Notes: generated by a model not told the origin, from the sequence alone. 64,000 nucleotides of DNA from Ferrovibrio sp046297595 (GCF_046297595.1 NZ_JBKBHT010000002.1:558001-622000), one strand, 5' to 3'. Counted from the stretch's first letter, positions 25,259 to 34,940 are shown. Translations and numbers: made by a program.

Positions 25259-26493
25259 CAGCCGCTCACCTTTCTGTCGCCCGAGGCCAGCCAGGGCAAT
25301 GGATTGACCGTTTCGCCCTTGCGCCTCAGTTCGAGATATAGGACGGGTTTTTCGCCCGGGGAGTTGCCCATCAGGCCAACCGGCTCGCCGGCGAGAACCC
25401 ACTGGCCGACACTGCGGTCGATCCGTCCAAATCCCGCCAATAGACTATGGTATCCACCGCCATGGGCGATAATCAAGAGTTGCCCATAGCCGCGGAAAGG
25501 TCCGGCGAACATCACTTTGCCGTCAGCCGGCGCGATCACCTGGGCGCCGGAACGGGCCTCAATGCGGATTCCGCGCAACGGCACGCCGTTTTCATCCGAT
25601 TGGCCGAACCGGCCGACCACCCGGCCGCGGGCCGGCAGGGCGGCAGAGCCTTCCAGGGCCGCATAGGCCTCCGGCGGGTCCCGGTCGCCGCTTTTCGGCG
25701 CCGTACCGCGGCTTCGCGCCTCGGCGGCGCGGCGTTCGGCTTCGCGGCGTTCCTGTTCCAGCAGGCGGTCCACCAGGGCGCGCAGATCCTTGGCCTGGGC
25801 GGCCAACTGGCTTGATTTCTCGCGCTCGGAATCGCGCTGTTCCGCGGTTTCCTGGGCGGCGGCGGCCGTTTCGGCCTGCAGAAACTCCAGATCGCGCCGT
25901 TCACGGTCCAACTGCTCGATGGCCTTGCCCAGCCGTTCCTGCTCGGCAGCCACGCCCTGGCGCAGCTTGCCCAGACGGGTCAGTTCGTCCTTCAGGCGGG
26001 CGGCGCGCTGCTCGATTTCCGGTACCAGGGCGGCCATCAGCTGGCTGGCGCGCACCATGTCCAGCGCCGAACCTGGCGCCAGCACCATGGCTTCCGGTGG
26101 CTGGCGGCTTAAGTGCGCCAGGCTGGCCAGCGTCTCGGCCAGTTCGCCGCGTCGGGCGTCCAGGGCCTGGCCGGCGGCCTTCTCATCGGCGATCAGGCGG
26201 GCCAGCTTGTCCTCGCTCTGCGACACCAGGTCTTCCTGGGCCTGCAGCTTTCTGGCTGCAATCACCAGTTTCCTTTGCAGCTCGCGCTGCTTCTGCGCCA
26301 GTTTGGCGGCTTCCTGGCCCAGGGCACGCTCGCGCTGGCGGCTTTCCTCCAGCCGTTTCTGCACGTCCTGCAACTGCTGCTGCGGCGCCTGGCCCTGCGC
26401 AAGGCTGCTGCCCGCCGCCAGCAGCGTCAGCAAGGCGAGCGACGGAACGGTTCTACGCAAGGCGGCGGGCGGTATTCTGGTTGGCGGCCGCAC
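25258..26493 (-). CDS. EnvC-like murein hydrolase activator, degenerate LytM domain
   Basis: This 411-residue periplasmic protein has a signal peptide (about residues 14-33), two long coiled coils (about 40-120 and 160-260, rich in Glu, Arg, Gln, Ala) and a C-terminal LytM/M23 domain (about 290-400). The metal motif is lost: GIRIEARSGAQV replaces the HxxxD element and VLYLELRRKG replaces HxH. So it should be catalytically inactive and should activate amidases, like E. coli EnvC. A GTG start at 26493 overlaps gpmI by 41 bp; a TTG at 26460 is the alternative. It is co-transcribed with ctpA. Confidence 0.85.
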   Translation of the reverse strand: MRPPTRIPPAALRRTVPSLALLTLLAAGSSLAQGQAPQQQLQDVQKRLEESRQRERALGQEAAKLAQKQRELQRKLVIAARKLQAQEDLVSQSEDKLARLIADEKAAGQALDARRGELAETLASLAHLSRQPPEAMVLAPGSALDMVRASQLMAALVPEIEQRAARLKDELTRLGKLRQGVAAEQERLGKAIEQLDRERRDLEFLQAETAAAAQETAEQRDSEREKSSQLAAQAKDLRALVDRLLEQERREAERRAAEARSRGTAPKSGDRDPPEAYAALEGSAALPARGRVVGRFGQSDENGVPLRGIRIEARSGAQVIAPADGKVMFAGPFRGYGQLLIIAHGGGYHSLLAGFGRIDRSVGQWVLAGEPVGLMGNSPGEKPVLYLELRRKGETVNPLPWLASGDRKVSG

Positions 26494-28039
26494 CCGGCTT
26501 GGCCAGGCAATGGCCGGTCATCTCGGCCGGCTGCGGCAGGCCAAGGAAATGCAGCAGGGTCGGCGCGATATCGCACAGGCGGCCGTCGCTTAAGACATAA
26601 GAATCCGTGCGCGCACCGCCGGTGAGCAGCAGCGGCACGGGATTGGTGGTGTGCTGCGTGTGGGCTTGGCCGCTGCTGCGGTCCAGCATCTCTTCCAGGT
26701 TGCCATGGTCGGCGGTGATCAGCAGCACGCCATCCATCTGTTTCACGGCCTGCTCGACGCGACCGACACAGGCATCCACGGTCTCGGCGGCCTTGATCGC
26801 CGCCGGCATCGAACCGGTATGGCCCACCATGTCGGGATTGGCATAGTTCACGATGATCAGGTCGTATTTGCCCGAGGTGATCGCCGCCGTGAGCTTGTCG
26901 GTCACTTCCGGCGCCGACATTTCCGGCTGCAGGTCGTAGGTCTTCACCTTCGGCGACGGCACCAGGATGCGGTCCTCGCCCGGAAATGGCTGCTCTTCGC
27001 CGCCATTCATGAAGAAAGTGACGTGGGCGTATTTCTCGGTCTCGGCGATGCGCAGCTGCGTCTTGCCGGCCTTGGCCAGTACTTCGCCCAGGGTCAGCGG
27101 ATAGCGCACCGGCGGAAAGGCAGTGGCGAGGAATTCGTTGAGCTGGGCCGAATATTCGGTCACGCCCACCGCGCCGGCAAACTGCGCCACGCGATTGCGC
27201 TTGAATCCGTCGAAATGCGGGTCGAGCAAGGCCGTGAGGATTTCACGCGCGCGGTCGGCGCGGAAATTCGCCATCAGCACGCCATCGCCGTCCTTCATGC
27301 CGCCATAGCCGGCAATGGCGGTGGGCGTGATGAATTCATCGGTCTCGTCGGCGGCATAGCCCTGTTCGATGGCGGCCTCGGCGCTGGCTGCCGTCTTGCC
27401 CCTGGCATCCACCAGCGCGTCATAGGCCTGGGCTACGCGTTCCCAGCGCTTGTCGCGATCCATCGCATAGAAGCGCCCGGAAACGGTGGCAAACGAGATG
27501 CCGTCGGTGTCTGCGATCTGCTGGCGCACCTGGGCCAGGAAACCCAGTGCACTTTTCGGCGGCGTGTCGCGGCCATCGGCGAACATGTGGATACGTACCT
27601 TCACGCCAGCGGAGGCAACGATCTTCGCCAGCGCCGCCATGTGGTCCTGATGCGAATGCACGCCGCCATCCGACAGCAGGCCCAGCAGGTGCAGGGCGCC
27701 GCCGCTTTTTTTCAGCCTGTCGATCAGGCCGGTGACGGCCGGGTTGCTCGCCAGGCTGCCATCGGCCACGGCATTGTCGAGGCGGCCGAGATCGGGCACG
27801 GCAATGCGGCCGGCGCCGATATTCATGTGGCCCACTTCCGAATTGCCCATCTGCCCGTCCGGCAGGCCCACATCGCGGCCCGAAGTGCCCATGCGGGCGA
27901 ACGGGCGGGTTTCCAGCAGCCGGCGGTAATTGGGCAGCCGGGCCTGGGCCAGGGCATTGTCGGTCGGGTCCTCGCGCAGACCCCAGCCGTCCAGGATGCA
28001 CAAAACGACAGGTTTCTTGGCTTCGGCGGTCTCGGTCAT
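26453..28039 (-). CDS. gpmI: 2,3-bisphosphoglycerate-independent phosphoglycerate mutase
   Basis: This 528-residue enzyme interconverts 3- and 2-phosphoglycerate using Mn2+. It has LCILDGWGLRE at the N-terminus, catalytic Ser67 in GQMGNSEVGH, SDGGVHSHQDH, ADGRDTPP, and the metal-binding LITADHGNLEEM. It is the full family length. The ATG is at 28039. It lies between rlmH and the envC-like gene; this grouping is conserved in many alphaproteobacteria. Confidence 0.96.
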   Translation of the reverse strand: MTETAEAKKPVVLCILDGWGLREDPTDNALAQARLPNYRRLLETRPFARMGTSGRDVGLPDGQMGNSEVGHMNIGAGRIAVPDLGRLDNAVADGSLASNPAVTGLIDRLKKSGGALHLLGLLSDGGVHSHQDHMAALAKIVASAGVKVRIHMFADGRDTPPKSALGFLAQVRQQIADTDGISFATVSGRFYAMDRDKRWERVAQAYDALVDARGKTAASAEAAIEQGYAADETDEFITPTAIAGYGGMKDGDGVLMANFRADRAREILTALLDPHFDGFKRNRVAQFAGAVGVTEYSAQLNEFLATAFPPVRYPLTLGEVLAKAGKTQLRIAETEKYAHVTFFMNGGEEQPFPGEDRILVPSPKVKTYDLQPEMSAPEVTDKLTAAITSGKYDLIIVNYANPDMVGHTGSMPAAIKAAETVDACVGRVEQAVKQMDGVLLITADHGNLEEMLDRSSGQAHTQHTTNPVPLLLTGGARTDSYVLSDGRLCDIAPTLLHFLGLPQPAEMTGHCLAKPGAAANQNTARRLA

Positions 28040-28159
28040 GGCTCAGACAAGGCGTTTGGCGGAAAAACGGTGAGAATTCGGGCCTTACATAGCGCAACCG
28101 GGCAGCGCCGTCACGCCGGGCTTTCCCATCGCCGTGATCGATTCCGCCAATAATGGCGC

Positions 28160-28630
28160 TCAGTCGCGGTGGTAAGGATGCCCGGTCTGCAGACTCCAGG
28201 CCCGGTAGAGCTGTTCCAGCAGCATCACCCTGGCCAGCAAATGCGGCCAAGTCATGGCCGACAGCGACAGCGTCAGCCGGGCTTTGGCCGTCAGGGCGGG
28301 GTCCAGGCCGTCGGCGCCGCCGATCAGGAAGGCCACCTCCTGCTCGCCGCCATCGCGCCATTTCTCCAGGGTTTCGGCGAATTGCCGGCTGGACAGGCTT
28401 TTGCCTCGCTCGTCCATGGCCACCAGCACGGCACCCTTCGGCACGGCGGCCAGCAGCAACTCGGCCTCTCTCGCCTTGCGTTCGGCCGCGCTGCCGCCCT
28501 GCTTGCGGTCTTCCACCTCGCGGATGATCACCGGCCAGGGCAGGCGCTCGCGATAGGAGTCGATCAGGCTCTGGGCCGCGTCATGCTTGGCCCGGCCGGC
28601 CCGACCGATGCAGGCAACCGTGATCTTCAT
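28160..28630 (-). CDS. rlmH: 23S rRNA (pseudouridine1915-N3)-methyltransferase
   Basis: This 156-residue SPOUT methyltransferase modifies Psi1915 in helix 69 of 23S rRNA. The family features are VLVAMDERGKSLSSRQFAE, the knot region VAFLIGGADGLD, and the C-terminal LSAMTWPHLLARVMLLEQLYRA ending in HPYHRD. It follows rsfS by 44 bases, the common arrangement in proteobacteria. Confidence 0.95.
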   Translation of the reverse strand: MKITVACIGRAGRAKHDAAQSLIDSYRERLPWPVIIREVEDRKQGGSAAERKAREAELLLAAVPKGAVLVAMDERGKSLSSRQFAETLEKWRDGGEQEVAFLIGGADGLDPALTAKARLTLSLSAMTWPHLLARVMLLEQLYRAWSLQTGHPYHRD

Positions 28631-28674
28631 GGGTGGGTTTCACCGCCCCAGCCATGCTGGGGCGGTGCTGTCCG

Positions 28675-29361
28675 TCAGGCCGCGGCGGGCTCGGGAATCG
28701 CAGCGCCCCACATCTTTTCCAGATTGTAGAAGCTGCGCACTTCCGGCCGGAAGATATGCACGACGATGTCGCCGGTATCGATCAGCACCCAGTCGCCCAC
28801 GGCCTTGCCTTCGGCGCGCACCTTCTTGCCGGTCTCGCGGCTGATGCGTTCGACCAGATGCTCGGCGATGGCGGCCACCTGGCGCGAGGACCGGCCCGAG
28901 GCGACAACCAGAAAATCTGCGATCGACGATTTGCCGGTCAGTTCGATCGAGACGATGTCTTCCGCCTTGTCGTCGTCCAGCGATTTCAGGATCAGCTTGT
29001 GCAGCTTGATCACAGCGGCCGGGATGGCGGCACGACGGGCTTCGGCCTTTTTCGGATCGATCGGCTTTTTCGCGGGTTTCGGCTTGGAGGTCGCCTTGGC
29101 GGCCTTGGTGACGGCGCTGGTCACCGTCTTTTTCTTGGCCGGAGCCGTGCTCTTGGCCGGCGCCTTGCTTTTGCTGGCAGCCTTTACGGCTGACTTGGTC
29201 TTTCCGGCGGGCTTCTTGCCGGCTGAACTCTTTGCGGTGGAGGCGGCCTTGGGCTTGGAGCCGGCGGCCGCGGCAGCGCCTTTGCGCGTCTTGGTGGTTG
29301 CTATGGCTGAACCCTCCTTGATGGAGTCCTCCGGAAACGGGCACCCGATTCGGATCGTCAT
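28675..29361 (-). CDS. rsfS: Ribosomal silencing factor RsfS with Lys/Ala-rich N-terminal tail
   Basis: This protein of about 228 residues binds uL14 of the 50S subunit and blocks subunit joining in slow growth. The RsfS domain fills the C-terminal 115 residues (IVSIELTGKSSIADFLVVASG, GDWVLIDTGDIVVHIFRPEVRSFYNLEKMWG, shown here only in part as SIADFLVVASG and DWVLIDTGDIVVHIF). The N-terminal about 100 residues are Lys/Ala/Ser/Pro-rich. I report the ATG at 29361. A better ribosome site, AAGGAGG, lies seven bases before an in-frame ATA at 29304 that starts ATTKTRKG, so the true start may be AUA. An ATG at 29379 also exists. Confidence 0.88.
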   Translation of the reverse strand: MTIRIGCPFPEDSIKEGSAIATTKTRKGAAAAAGSKPKAASTAKSSAGKKPAGKTKSAVKAASKSKAPAKSTAPAKKKTVTSAVTKAAKATSKPKPAKKPIDPKKAEARRAAIPAAVIKLHKLILKSLDDDKAEDIVSIELTGKSSIADFLVVASGRSSRQVAAIAEHLVERISRETGKKVRAEGKAVGDWVLIDTGDIVVHIFRPEVRSFYNLEKMWGAAIPEPAAA

Positions 29362-29650
29362 GCCTCCGAATCGCCACAATCATACTGCTACTCAGGCGAC
29401 TCGACAATTACAGCTATGTGATTTCGGGGTGTTATCGCGCGTTTGACGACCTATCTCATGCCGGAGCCGGCGATGCCGGACCGCCAGGTTGCCGGTGGGT
29501 AGCCCGACGGGTAGGGTGTCGCGTTTTACAGGGTGGCCATAAACACAGAAAAAAGTGGCTTTTCCGTATGCCCACTGCAGCTCATCCGGTTCCGGTCCGG
29601 ATTGTGCGGCGCCAGGTCGGGATCGGAAAAGGCTGAACGGGGAAATCTTC

Positions 29651-32500
29651 ATGAGTTTGTTGCTGATCGTCATGCTGCCGTTTCTCGGCGCGGTGCTGCC
29701 GGCGGTGATGATCCGGGCCGGTCGCGATGCTTGCGCGATTGCCACCGGTGCCGTGACCCTGCTGGCTTTCGTGCTGCTGATGGTCGAGGCGCCGGCGGTG
29801 CTGCGCGGCGAGGTGATCCAGGTCAGTTATGACTGGCTGCCTGCGCTTGGGCTCAATGTCACCTTTTTCCTCGACGGGCTTGGCCTGCTGTTCGCCGGCC
29901 TGATCCTCGGCATTGGCCTGCTGATCATCACCTATGCGCGCTATTACCTGTCCAAGGACGATCCGATGGGCCGGTTCTACGTGTTCCTGCTGCTGTTCCA
30001 GGGCGCGATGGTCGGCATCGTCCTGTCCAACAACATCCTTCTGCTGTTGATTTTCTGGGAGCTGACCAGCCTCAGTTCCTTCCTGCTGATCGGCTACTGG
30101 AAGCATCTGCCCGAAGGCCGCCAGGGTGCGCGCATGGCCCTGGCCGTCACAGGCGCCGGCGGCCTGTCGATGATCGCCGGCATGCTGATCCTCGGCGACA
30201 TCGCCGGCTCCTACGACCTTACCGTCATTCTCACGCAGGGCGAAGCGATCCGGCAGTCCCCGCTTTACCTGCCGGCCCTGATCCTGATCTTGGGCGGCTG
30301 CTTCACCAAATCCGCGCAGTTCCCGTTCCATTTCTGGCTGCCGCATGCCATGGCCGCGCCAACGCCGGTCAGCGCCTATCTGCATTCCGCCACCATGGTG
30401 AAGGCCGGCATCTTCCTGCTGGCGCGGATGTGGCCGGCACTGGCCGGCACCGAGGCCTGGTTCTATCTGGTGGCCACGGCCGGGCTGGTCACCATGGTGC
30501 TTGGCGCCTGGATCGCCCTGTTCCGCGACGATCTGAAAAGCTTGCTGGCATTTTCCACCGTCAGCCATCTCGGCCTCGTCACCATGCTATTCGGCTTCGG
30601 CACGCCGATGGCGGCCGTGGCCGGCGTGTTCCACATCATCAACCATGCCACCTTCAAGGCGGCTTTGTTCATGTCGGCTGGCATCGTCGACCACGAGACC
30701 GGCACGCGCGACGTGCGCCGGCTGGGCGGACTCGCCGCGCTGATGCCGATCACCGCCACTCTTGCCACTCTGGCTGCAGCCTCGATGGCCGGCATTCCCC
30801 TGTTGAATGGCTTTCTGTCGAAGGAAATGATGCTGGAGGAAGCGGCGCATACCGTGTGGTTTGGCCAGTCATGGCTGGTGCCTCTGCTCGCCACGCTCGG
30901 CGCGGTGTTCTCGGTGGCCTATTCCTTCCGCTATATCCTGCACGTCTTTTTCGGGCCGACACGCAACGACTATCCAAACCACCCGCATGATCCGCCCGTC
31001 GGCATGTGGTTGCCGCCTGCGCTGCTGGTCGTTCTGGTGGTGTTGATCGGCCTGTTTCCGGCCGTCATCGCCGGCCCGCTGGTGGCGGCGACGGCTGGCG
31101 CGGTGACCGGCGGGGCACTGCCCGACTATCATCTGGCATTATGGCACGGCTTCACGCCTGCCCTGGGCATGAGCGCGGTTGCCGTGGTTGCCGGCCTGCT
31201 GGTGCTGTGGCGTTACGAGCGCGCCACACTGGTCTGGCTGCGCCTGCCGCGTCCGGAAGCGAAGCGCATCTTCGACCGTCTGTTCGCGGCGCTGACCGCA
31301 TTGTGCGGCACTGTCGTCGACGGTCTGCATAACGGTTCGCTGCAGCGCTATATCGTGGCGATGCTGCTGGCCATCCTGGCGGTCGGCTTCACCACCTATT
31401 TCTCCGGCAGCCATGTCGCCGGCCTGCGCGACCTGCTGCCCATTTCCCCGGTCGCGGTTGCCGGCTGGGCGCTGTTGCTGGGTGCCTGCATCGCCCTGCC
31501 GCTGCTGCATCGCCGCCGGCTGCTGGCGCTGGTGCTCACCAGCGTGATCGGCCTGGTCGTGTCGCTCGGCTTTATCTACCTGTCGGCGCCGGATCTGGCG
31601 CTGACCCAGATCTCCGTCGAGGTCGTCACCACGATCCTGCTGTTGCTGGCGCTTAACCTGCTGCCCAAGGAAACCCCAGTGGAAAGCAGTACCGGCCGTC
31701 GCCTGCGCGATGCCATGCTTGCGGTGCTGGCCGGCCTAGGAATCGGCGGCATCGTCTGGGCAGTGATGACGCGGGATTTCACCACCATTTCCGATTACCA
31801 CCTGGCGCAATCCTATCCGGGCGGCGGCGGCACCAATGTGGTCAACGTGATCCTGGTTGATTTCCGCGGCTTCGATACCTTTGGCGAGATTATCGTGCTG
31901 GGTATCGCTGGGCTGGCGATCTTCGCCCTGCTGGATGGCGCCCTGCGCGGCTCCACCGGCCAGCGTCTTGCGGCCTGGCTGCCGGATCAGGCACGCGCGC
32001 ATGACCGCCACCCGATGATGCTGGTGGTCGCTACGCGGCTGATGTTGCCGCTGGCGTTGATGGTCGGTGCTTTCATATTCCTGCGTGGCCACAATCAGCC
32101 CGGCGGCGGGTTCATCGCCGGCCTGGTGGTCGCTATCGCGCTGATCATGCAATACATGGCCAGCGGCTTTGCCTGGGCGCAGCAGCGCATGACTTTCGAC
32201 TATCACGGCTTGATCGGCGTTGGCGTTCTGGCAGCCGGTCTCACCGGCATCGGTGCCTGGCTGGCCGGCCGTCCGTTCCTGACCAGCGATTTCGGCTATG
32301 TGAAGCTGCCGCTGCTGGAAAAGTTCGAACTGGCCACTGCCATGGCCTTTGATTTCGGCGTTTTCTTCACCGTGGTAGGCGCGGTGATGCTGGCGCTGGC
32401 CAATCTCTCGCGCGTCGGGCGCAAGGCCGAACGCCTGCCGGTCAACGAAGCGCCGATGGATGTCGATCCATCGGGTGCGACCGATCCGGCGAAGTCCTAA
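29651..32500 (+). CDS. mrpA: Mrp Na+/H+ antiporter subunit A fused to subunit B
   Basis: This 949-residue protein is the large subunit of the multi-subunit Mrp antiporter. Residues 1-500 are NuoL-like, with LIFWELTSLSSFLLIGYWKH, QFPFHFWLPHAM and HIINHATFKAALFMSAG. Residues about 600-720 form the MrpA C-terminal module. Residues from about 790 onward are the MrpB domain (TRLMLPLALMVGAF, RGHNQPGGGFIAGLV). This A+B fusion is the group 2 (Pha-type) form seen in alphaproteobacteria. The ATG at 29651 follows GGGGA. It heads the operon mrpA-C-D-E-F-G. The 289-bp gap upstream holds the promoter region shared with rsfS. Confidence 0.93.
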   Translation: MSLLLIVMLPFLGAVLPAVMIRAGRDACAIATGAVTLLAFVLLMVEAPAVLRGEVIQVSYDWLPALGLNVTFFLDGLGLLFAGLILGIGLLIITYARYYLSKDDPMGRFYVFLLLFQGAMVGIVLSNNILLLLIFWELTSLSSFLLIGYWKHLPEGRQGARMALAVTGAGGLSMIAGMLILGDIAGSYDLTVILTQGEAIRQSPLYLPALILILGGCFTKSAQFPFHFWLPHAMAAPTPVSAYLHSATMVKAGIFLLARMWPALAGTEAWFYLVATAGLVTMVLGAWIALFRDDLKSLLAFSTVSHLGLVTMLFGFGTPMAAVAGVFHIINHATFKAALFMSAGIVDHETGTRDVRRLGGLAALMPITATLATLAAASMAGIPLLNGFLSKEMMLEEAAHTVWFGQSWLVPLLATLGAVFSVAYSFRYILHVFFGPTRNDYPNHPHDPPVGMWLPPALLVVLVVLIGLFPAVIAGPLVAATAGAVTGGALPDYHLALWHGFTPALGMSAVAVVAGLLVLWRYERATLVWLRLPRPEAKRIFDRLFAALTALCGTVVDGLHNGSLQRYIVAMLLAILAVGFTTYFSGSHVAGLRDLLPISPVAVAGWALLLGACIALPLLHRRRLLALVLTSVIGLVVSLGFIYLSAPDLALTQISVEVVTTILLLLALNLLPKETPVESSTGRRLRDAMLAVLAGLGIGGIVWAVMTRDFTTISDYHLAQSYPGGGGTNVVNVILVDFRGFDTFGEIIVLGIAGLAIFALLDGALRGSTGQRLAAWLPDQARAHDRHPMMLVVATRLMLPLALMVGAFIFLRGHNQPGGGFIAGLVVAIALIMQYMASGFAWAQQRMTFDYHGLIGVGVLAAGLTGIGAWLAGRPFLTSDFGYVKLPLLEKFELATAMAFDFGVFFTVVGAVMLALANLSRVGRKAERLPVNEAPMDVDPSGATDPAKS

Positions 32501-32512
32501 GGGGGAAGTGAC

Positions 32513-32863
32513 ATGGAACTGCTCGTTGCCAGCGCCGTCGGCATCCTGACTGCATCCGGAGTCTACCTGCTGCTGCGTGGCCGCACCTTTCCGGTCGTGC
32601 TCGGCCTGGCGCTGCTGTCCTATGCGATCAACGTGTTCCTGTTTTCCATGGGCCGGCTGGTGGTCAACCTGCCGCCGATCATCAGCGATGACGCGCCGGG
32701 CTATACCGATCCGCTGCCGCAGGCCCTGGTGCTGACGGCCATTGTGATCTCGTTCGGCATGACCGCGCTGGTGGTGGTGCTGTCGTTGCGCAGCTACCTG
32801 GAAAGCGGCAGCGATCATGTCGATGACCGTCCGGCCGACGGCAGCCCGGCCGAGGCGCGGTGA
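32513..32863 (+). CDS. mrpC: Mrp antiporter subunit C
   Basis: This 116-residue NuoK-like membrane subunit has three TM helices and the motifs ASGVYLLLRGRTFPVVLGL and SYAINVFLFSMGRL. It also has DPLPQALVLTAIVISFGMTA, with conserved helix residues near the end. It is part of the Mrp complex. The ATG has GGGGAAG upstream. The stop overlaps mrpD by GTGA. Confidence 0.92.
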   Translation: MELLVASAVGILTASGVYLLLRGRTFPVVLGLALLSYAINVFLFSMGRLVVNLPPIISDDAPGYTDPLPQALVLTAIVISFGMTALVVVLSLRSYLESGSDHVDDRPADGSPAEAR

Positions 32864-34407
32864 GCGGCATGAACGATCTCGCCAACCACTGGGTCATCCT
32901 TCCCATCGTGCTGCCGGCGATGCTGGCGCCGCTGATTGTGCTGGCCATGCGCCACGACATCGTTCTGCAGCGCATCTTCTCCCTGGCCGGTACGGCGGCC
33001 TTGCTGGCCTTATCCGTTGCGCTCGTCGCCATGGCCGCTGCCGGGCCACCGCAGATGTATGCCCTGGGCAACTGGCCGGCACCGTTCGGCATCGTGCTGG
33101 TGCTCGACCGCCTGTCGGCGATGATGGTGCTGCTCACCTCGGTGCTGGCCCTGTTCGTGCTGGTCTATGCCTCCCATGGCTGGGATCGCAAAGGCTGGCA
33201 TTTTCATGCCCTGTTCCAGTTCCAACTCATGGGTATCAACGGTGCCTTCCTCACCGGCGACGTGTTCAACCTCTTCGTCTTCTTCGAGGTGCTGCTGATC
33301 GCCTCCTATGGTCTGATGCTGCATGGCGGCGGTGCTAAACGCCTGGGCGCCGGCGTGCAGTATGTGGTGATCAACCTGGTCGGCTCCACGCTGTTCCTGG
33401 TGGCAGTGGGCCTGCTCTACGGCGTCACCGGCACGCTGAACATGGCCGATCTGGCGGTGAAGGTCCCGCTGGTGGAACCCGGCAGCCAGGCGCTGCTACA
33501 GGTCGGCGCGCTGCTGCTGTTGCTGGTGTTCGCTGTGAAAGCGGCACTCGTGCCGCTGCATTTCTGGCTGCCCGGCACCTATGCCAACGCGCCGGCGCCG
33601 GTGGTGGCGCTGTTCGCCATCATGACCAAGGTGGGCGCCTATTCGATCATCCGGCTTTACACCCTGGCCTTCGGTGCCGATGCCGGCACCTCGGCCTGGC
33701 TGGCCGCGCCGTGGCTGTTGCCCGCCGCGCTGGTCACGCTGGTGATCGGCATGGCCGGCGTGATGGCGGCGCGCAATCTTGGGCGCATGGCGGCTTTCGC
33801 GGTGATCGGCTCGATGGGCACGTTGCTTACGGCCGTTGCCCTGTTCACGCCCGAGGCTATGACGGCCGCGCTGTATTACCTGCTGCATTCCACCCTGGTG
33901 GCCGCCGGCCTGTTCCTGGTCGTGGATCTGATTGCCGAACGGCGGCCGGGACTGGGCGACAGCGTGACAGCCGCCCCCGGCTTCGCCCAGCTCGGTATTC
34001 TGGCCTCGCTGTTCTTTCTCGCCGCTATCGCGATGGCCGGCATGCCACCTCTCAGCGGCTTTGTCGGCAAGCTGCTGATTCTCGACAGCGCGCGCGGCGA
34101 CACGGCGATGGTCTGGATCTGGTTGGTGGTACTGACCACGTCGCTGCTCTGCATTCTGGGTTTTGCACGTGCCGGCAGCCTGCTGTTCTGGAAAAGCGCG
34201 GCGTTTCCCAGCGTGATCGAACCCGAGCCTGTGGCGCGTCCGGCCCTGCCCATGGTGGCTGCCGGGCTGCTGCTGGGCGGCACGGTGGCGCTCACCGCCT
34301 TTGCCGGCCCGGTGATGGCCTATCTTGAGGCCACCGCGGCGCAGCTTTTTGCGCCGGGCGAATATATCCGTGCCGTTCTGGGTCCCGAAGCAATCGTGAA
34401 GCGGTGA
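32860..34407 (+). CDS. mrpD: Mrp antiporter subunit D
   Basis: This 515-residue NuoM/N-like subunit has about 14 TM helices. Key stretches are FNLFVFFEVLLIASYGLMLHGG (conserved Glu of the proton path), LVPLHFWLPGTYANAPAPV and MPPLSGFVGKLLIL. It is a proton-translocating subunit of the Mrp antiporter. The GTG at 32860 overlaps the mrpC stop. A downstream ATG at 32869 is an alternative start. Confidence 0.93.
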   Translation: MSGMNDLANHWVILPIVLPAMLAPLIVLAMRHDIVLQRIFSLAGTAALLALSVALVAMAAAGPPQMYALGNWPAPFGIVLVLDRLSAMMVLLTSVLALFVLVYASHGWDRKGWHFHALFQFQLMGINGAFLTGDVFNLFVFFEVLLIASYGLMLHGGGAKRLGAGVQYVVINLVGSTLFLVAVGLLYGVTGTLNMADLAVKVPLVEPGSQALLQVGALLLLLVFAVKAALVPLHFWLPGTYANAPAPVVALFAIMTKVGAYSIIRLYTLAFGADAGTSAWLAAPWLLPAALVTLVIGMAGVMAARNLGRMAAFAVIGSMGTLLTAVALFTPEAMTAALYYLLHSTLVAAGLFLVVDLIAERRPGLGDSVTAAPGFAQLGILASLFFLAAIAMAGMPPLSGFVGKLLILDSARGDTAMVWIWLVVLTTSLLCILGFARAGSLLFWKSAAFPSVIEPEPVARPALPMVAAGLLLGGTVALTAFAGPVMAYLEATAAQLFAPGEYIRAVLGPEAIVKR

Positions 34408-34418
34408 GGGAGGTGCGC

Positions 34419-34940
34419 ATGGCGACAAAAGAAACGAAGGACAGCCGCGGCTTTCTACAGGCCTGGCTGCCGCATCCGGTCCTCACCCTTGTCCTGGCGG
34501 TTGTGTGGCTGCTGCTGCTGAACAGTTTCAGCCTCGGCGGACTGCTGCTCGGCCTGATTCTCGGCTGGCTGATCCCGATGTTCACCAGCGCCTTTTGGCC
34601 GGATGCTCCGCGTATCCGCAGTTATGGCAAGGCCGTATCCTATTTTTTCCTGGTGCTGTGGGACATTGTGGTGGCCAATCTGCAGGTGGCCTACCTGATC
34701 CTGTTCCGGCGCAACGACCGGCTGCGCACGCGGTTCGTCACCGTTCCGCTCGATCTGCGCAGCCCGGAAGCGATCACCGTGCTGGCCGGCACCATCACCA
34801 TGACGCCGGGTACTGTCAGTTGCGATCTGTCTTCCGATCATCGCAGCCTGCTGGTGCATTGCCTTGACAGCGGCGACCCGCAGGCGACCGTTGCGGATAT
34901 CAAGCAGCGCTACGAAGCCCGGCTGAAGGAGATATTCTGA
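34419..34940 (+). CDS. mrpE: Mrp antiporter subunit E
   Basis: This 173-residue subunit has two TM helices near the N-terminus (residues about 20-55 and 65-95, with LLNSFSLGGLLLGLILGWL). A soluble domain follows, with FVTVPLDLRSPEAITVLAGTI and TMTPGTVSCDLS. I chose the ATG at 34419 because GGGAGGTG lies directly upstream; the frame opens at a GTG (34404) that overlaps the mrpD stop. It ends in a TGATG overlap with mrpF. Confidence 0.9.
   Translation: MATKETKDSRGFLQAWLPHPVLTLVLAVVWLLLLNSFSLGGLLLGLILGWLIPMFTSAFWPDAPRIRSYGKAVSYFFLVLWDIVVANLQVAYLILFRRNDRLRTRFVTVPLDLRSPEAITVLAGTITMTPGTVSCDLSSDHRSLLVHCLDSGDPQATVADIKQRYEARLKEIF

Noticed and set aside
26651..28153. 500-residue open frame on the plus strand
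   Set aside because: It is antisense to gpmI, with His/Gly/Arg-rich composition typical of GC-rich shadow frames. gpmI has full family motifs.
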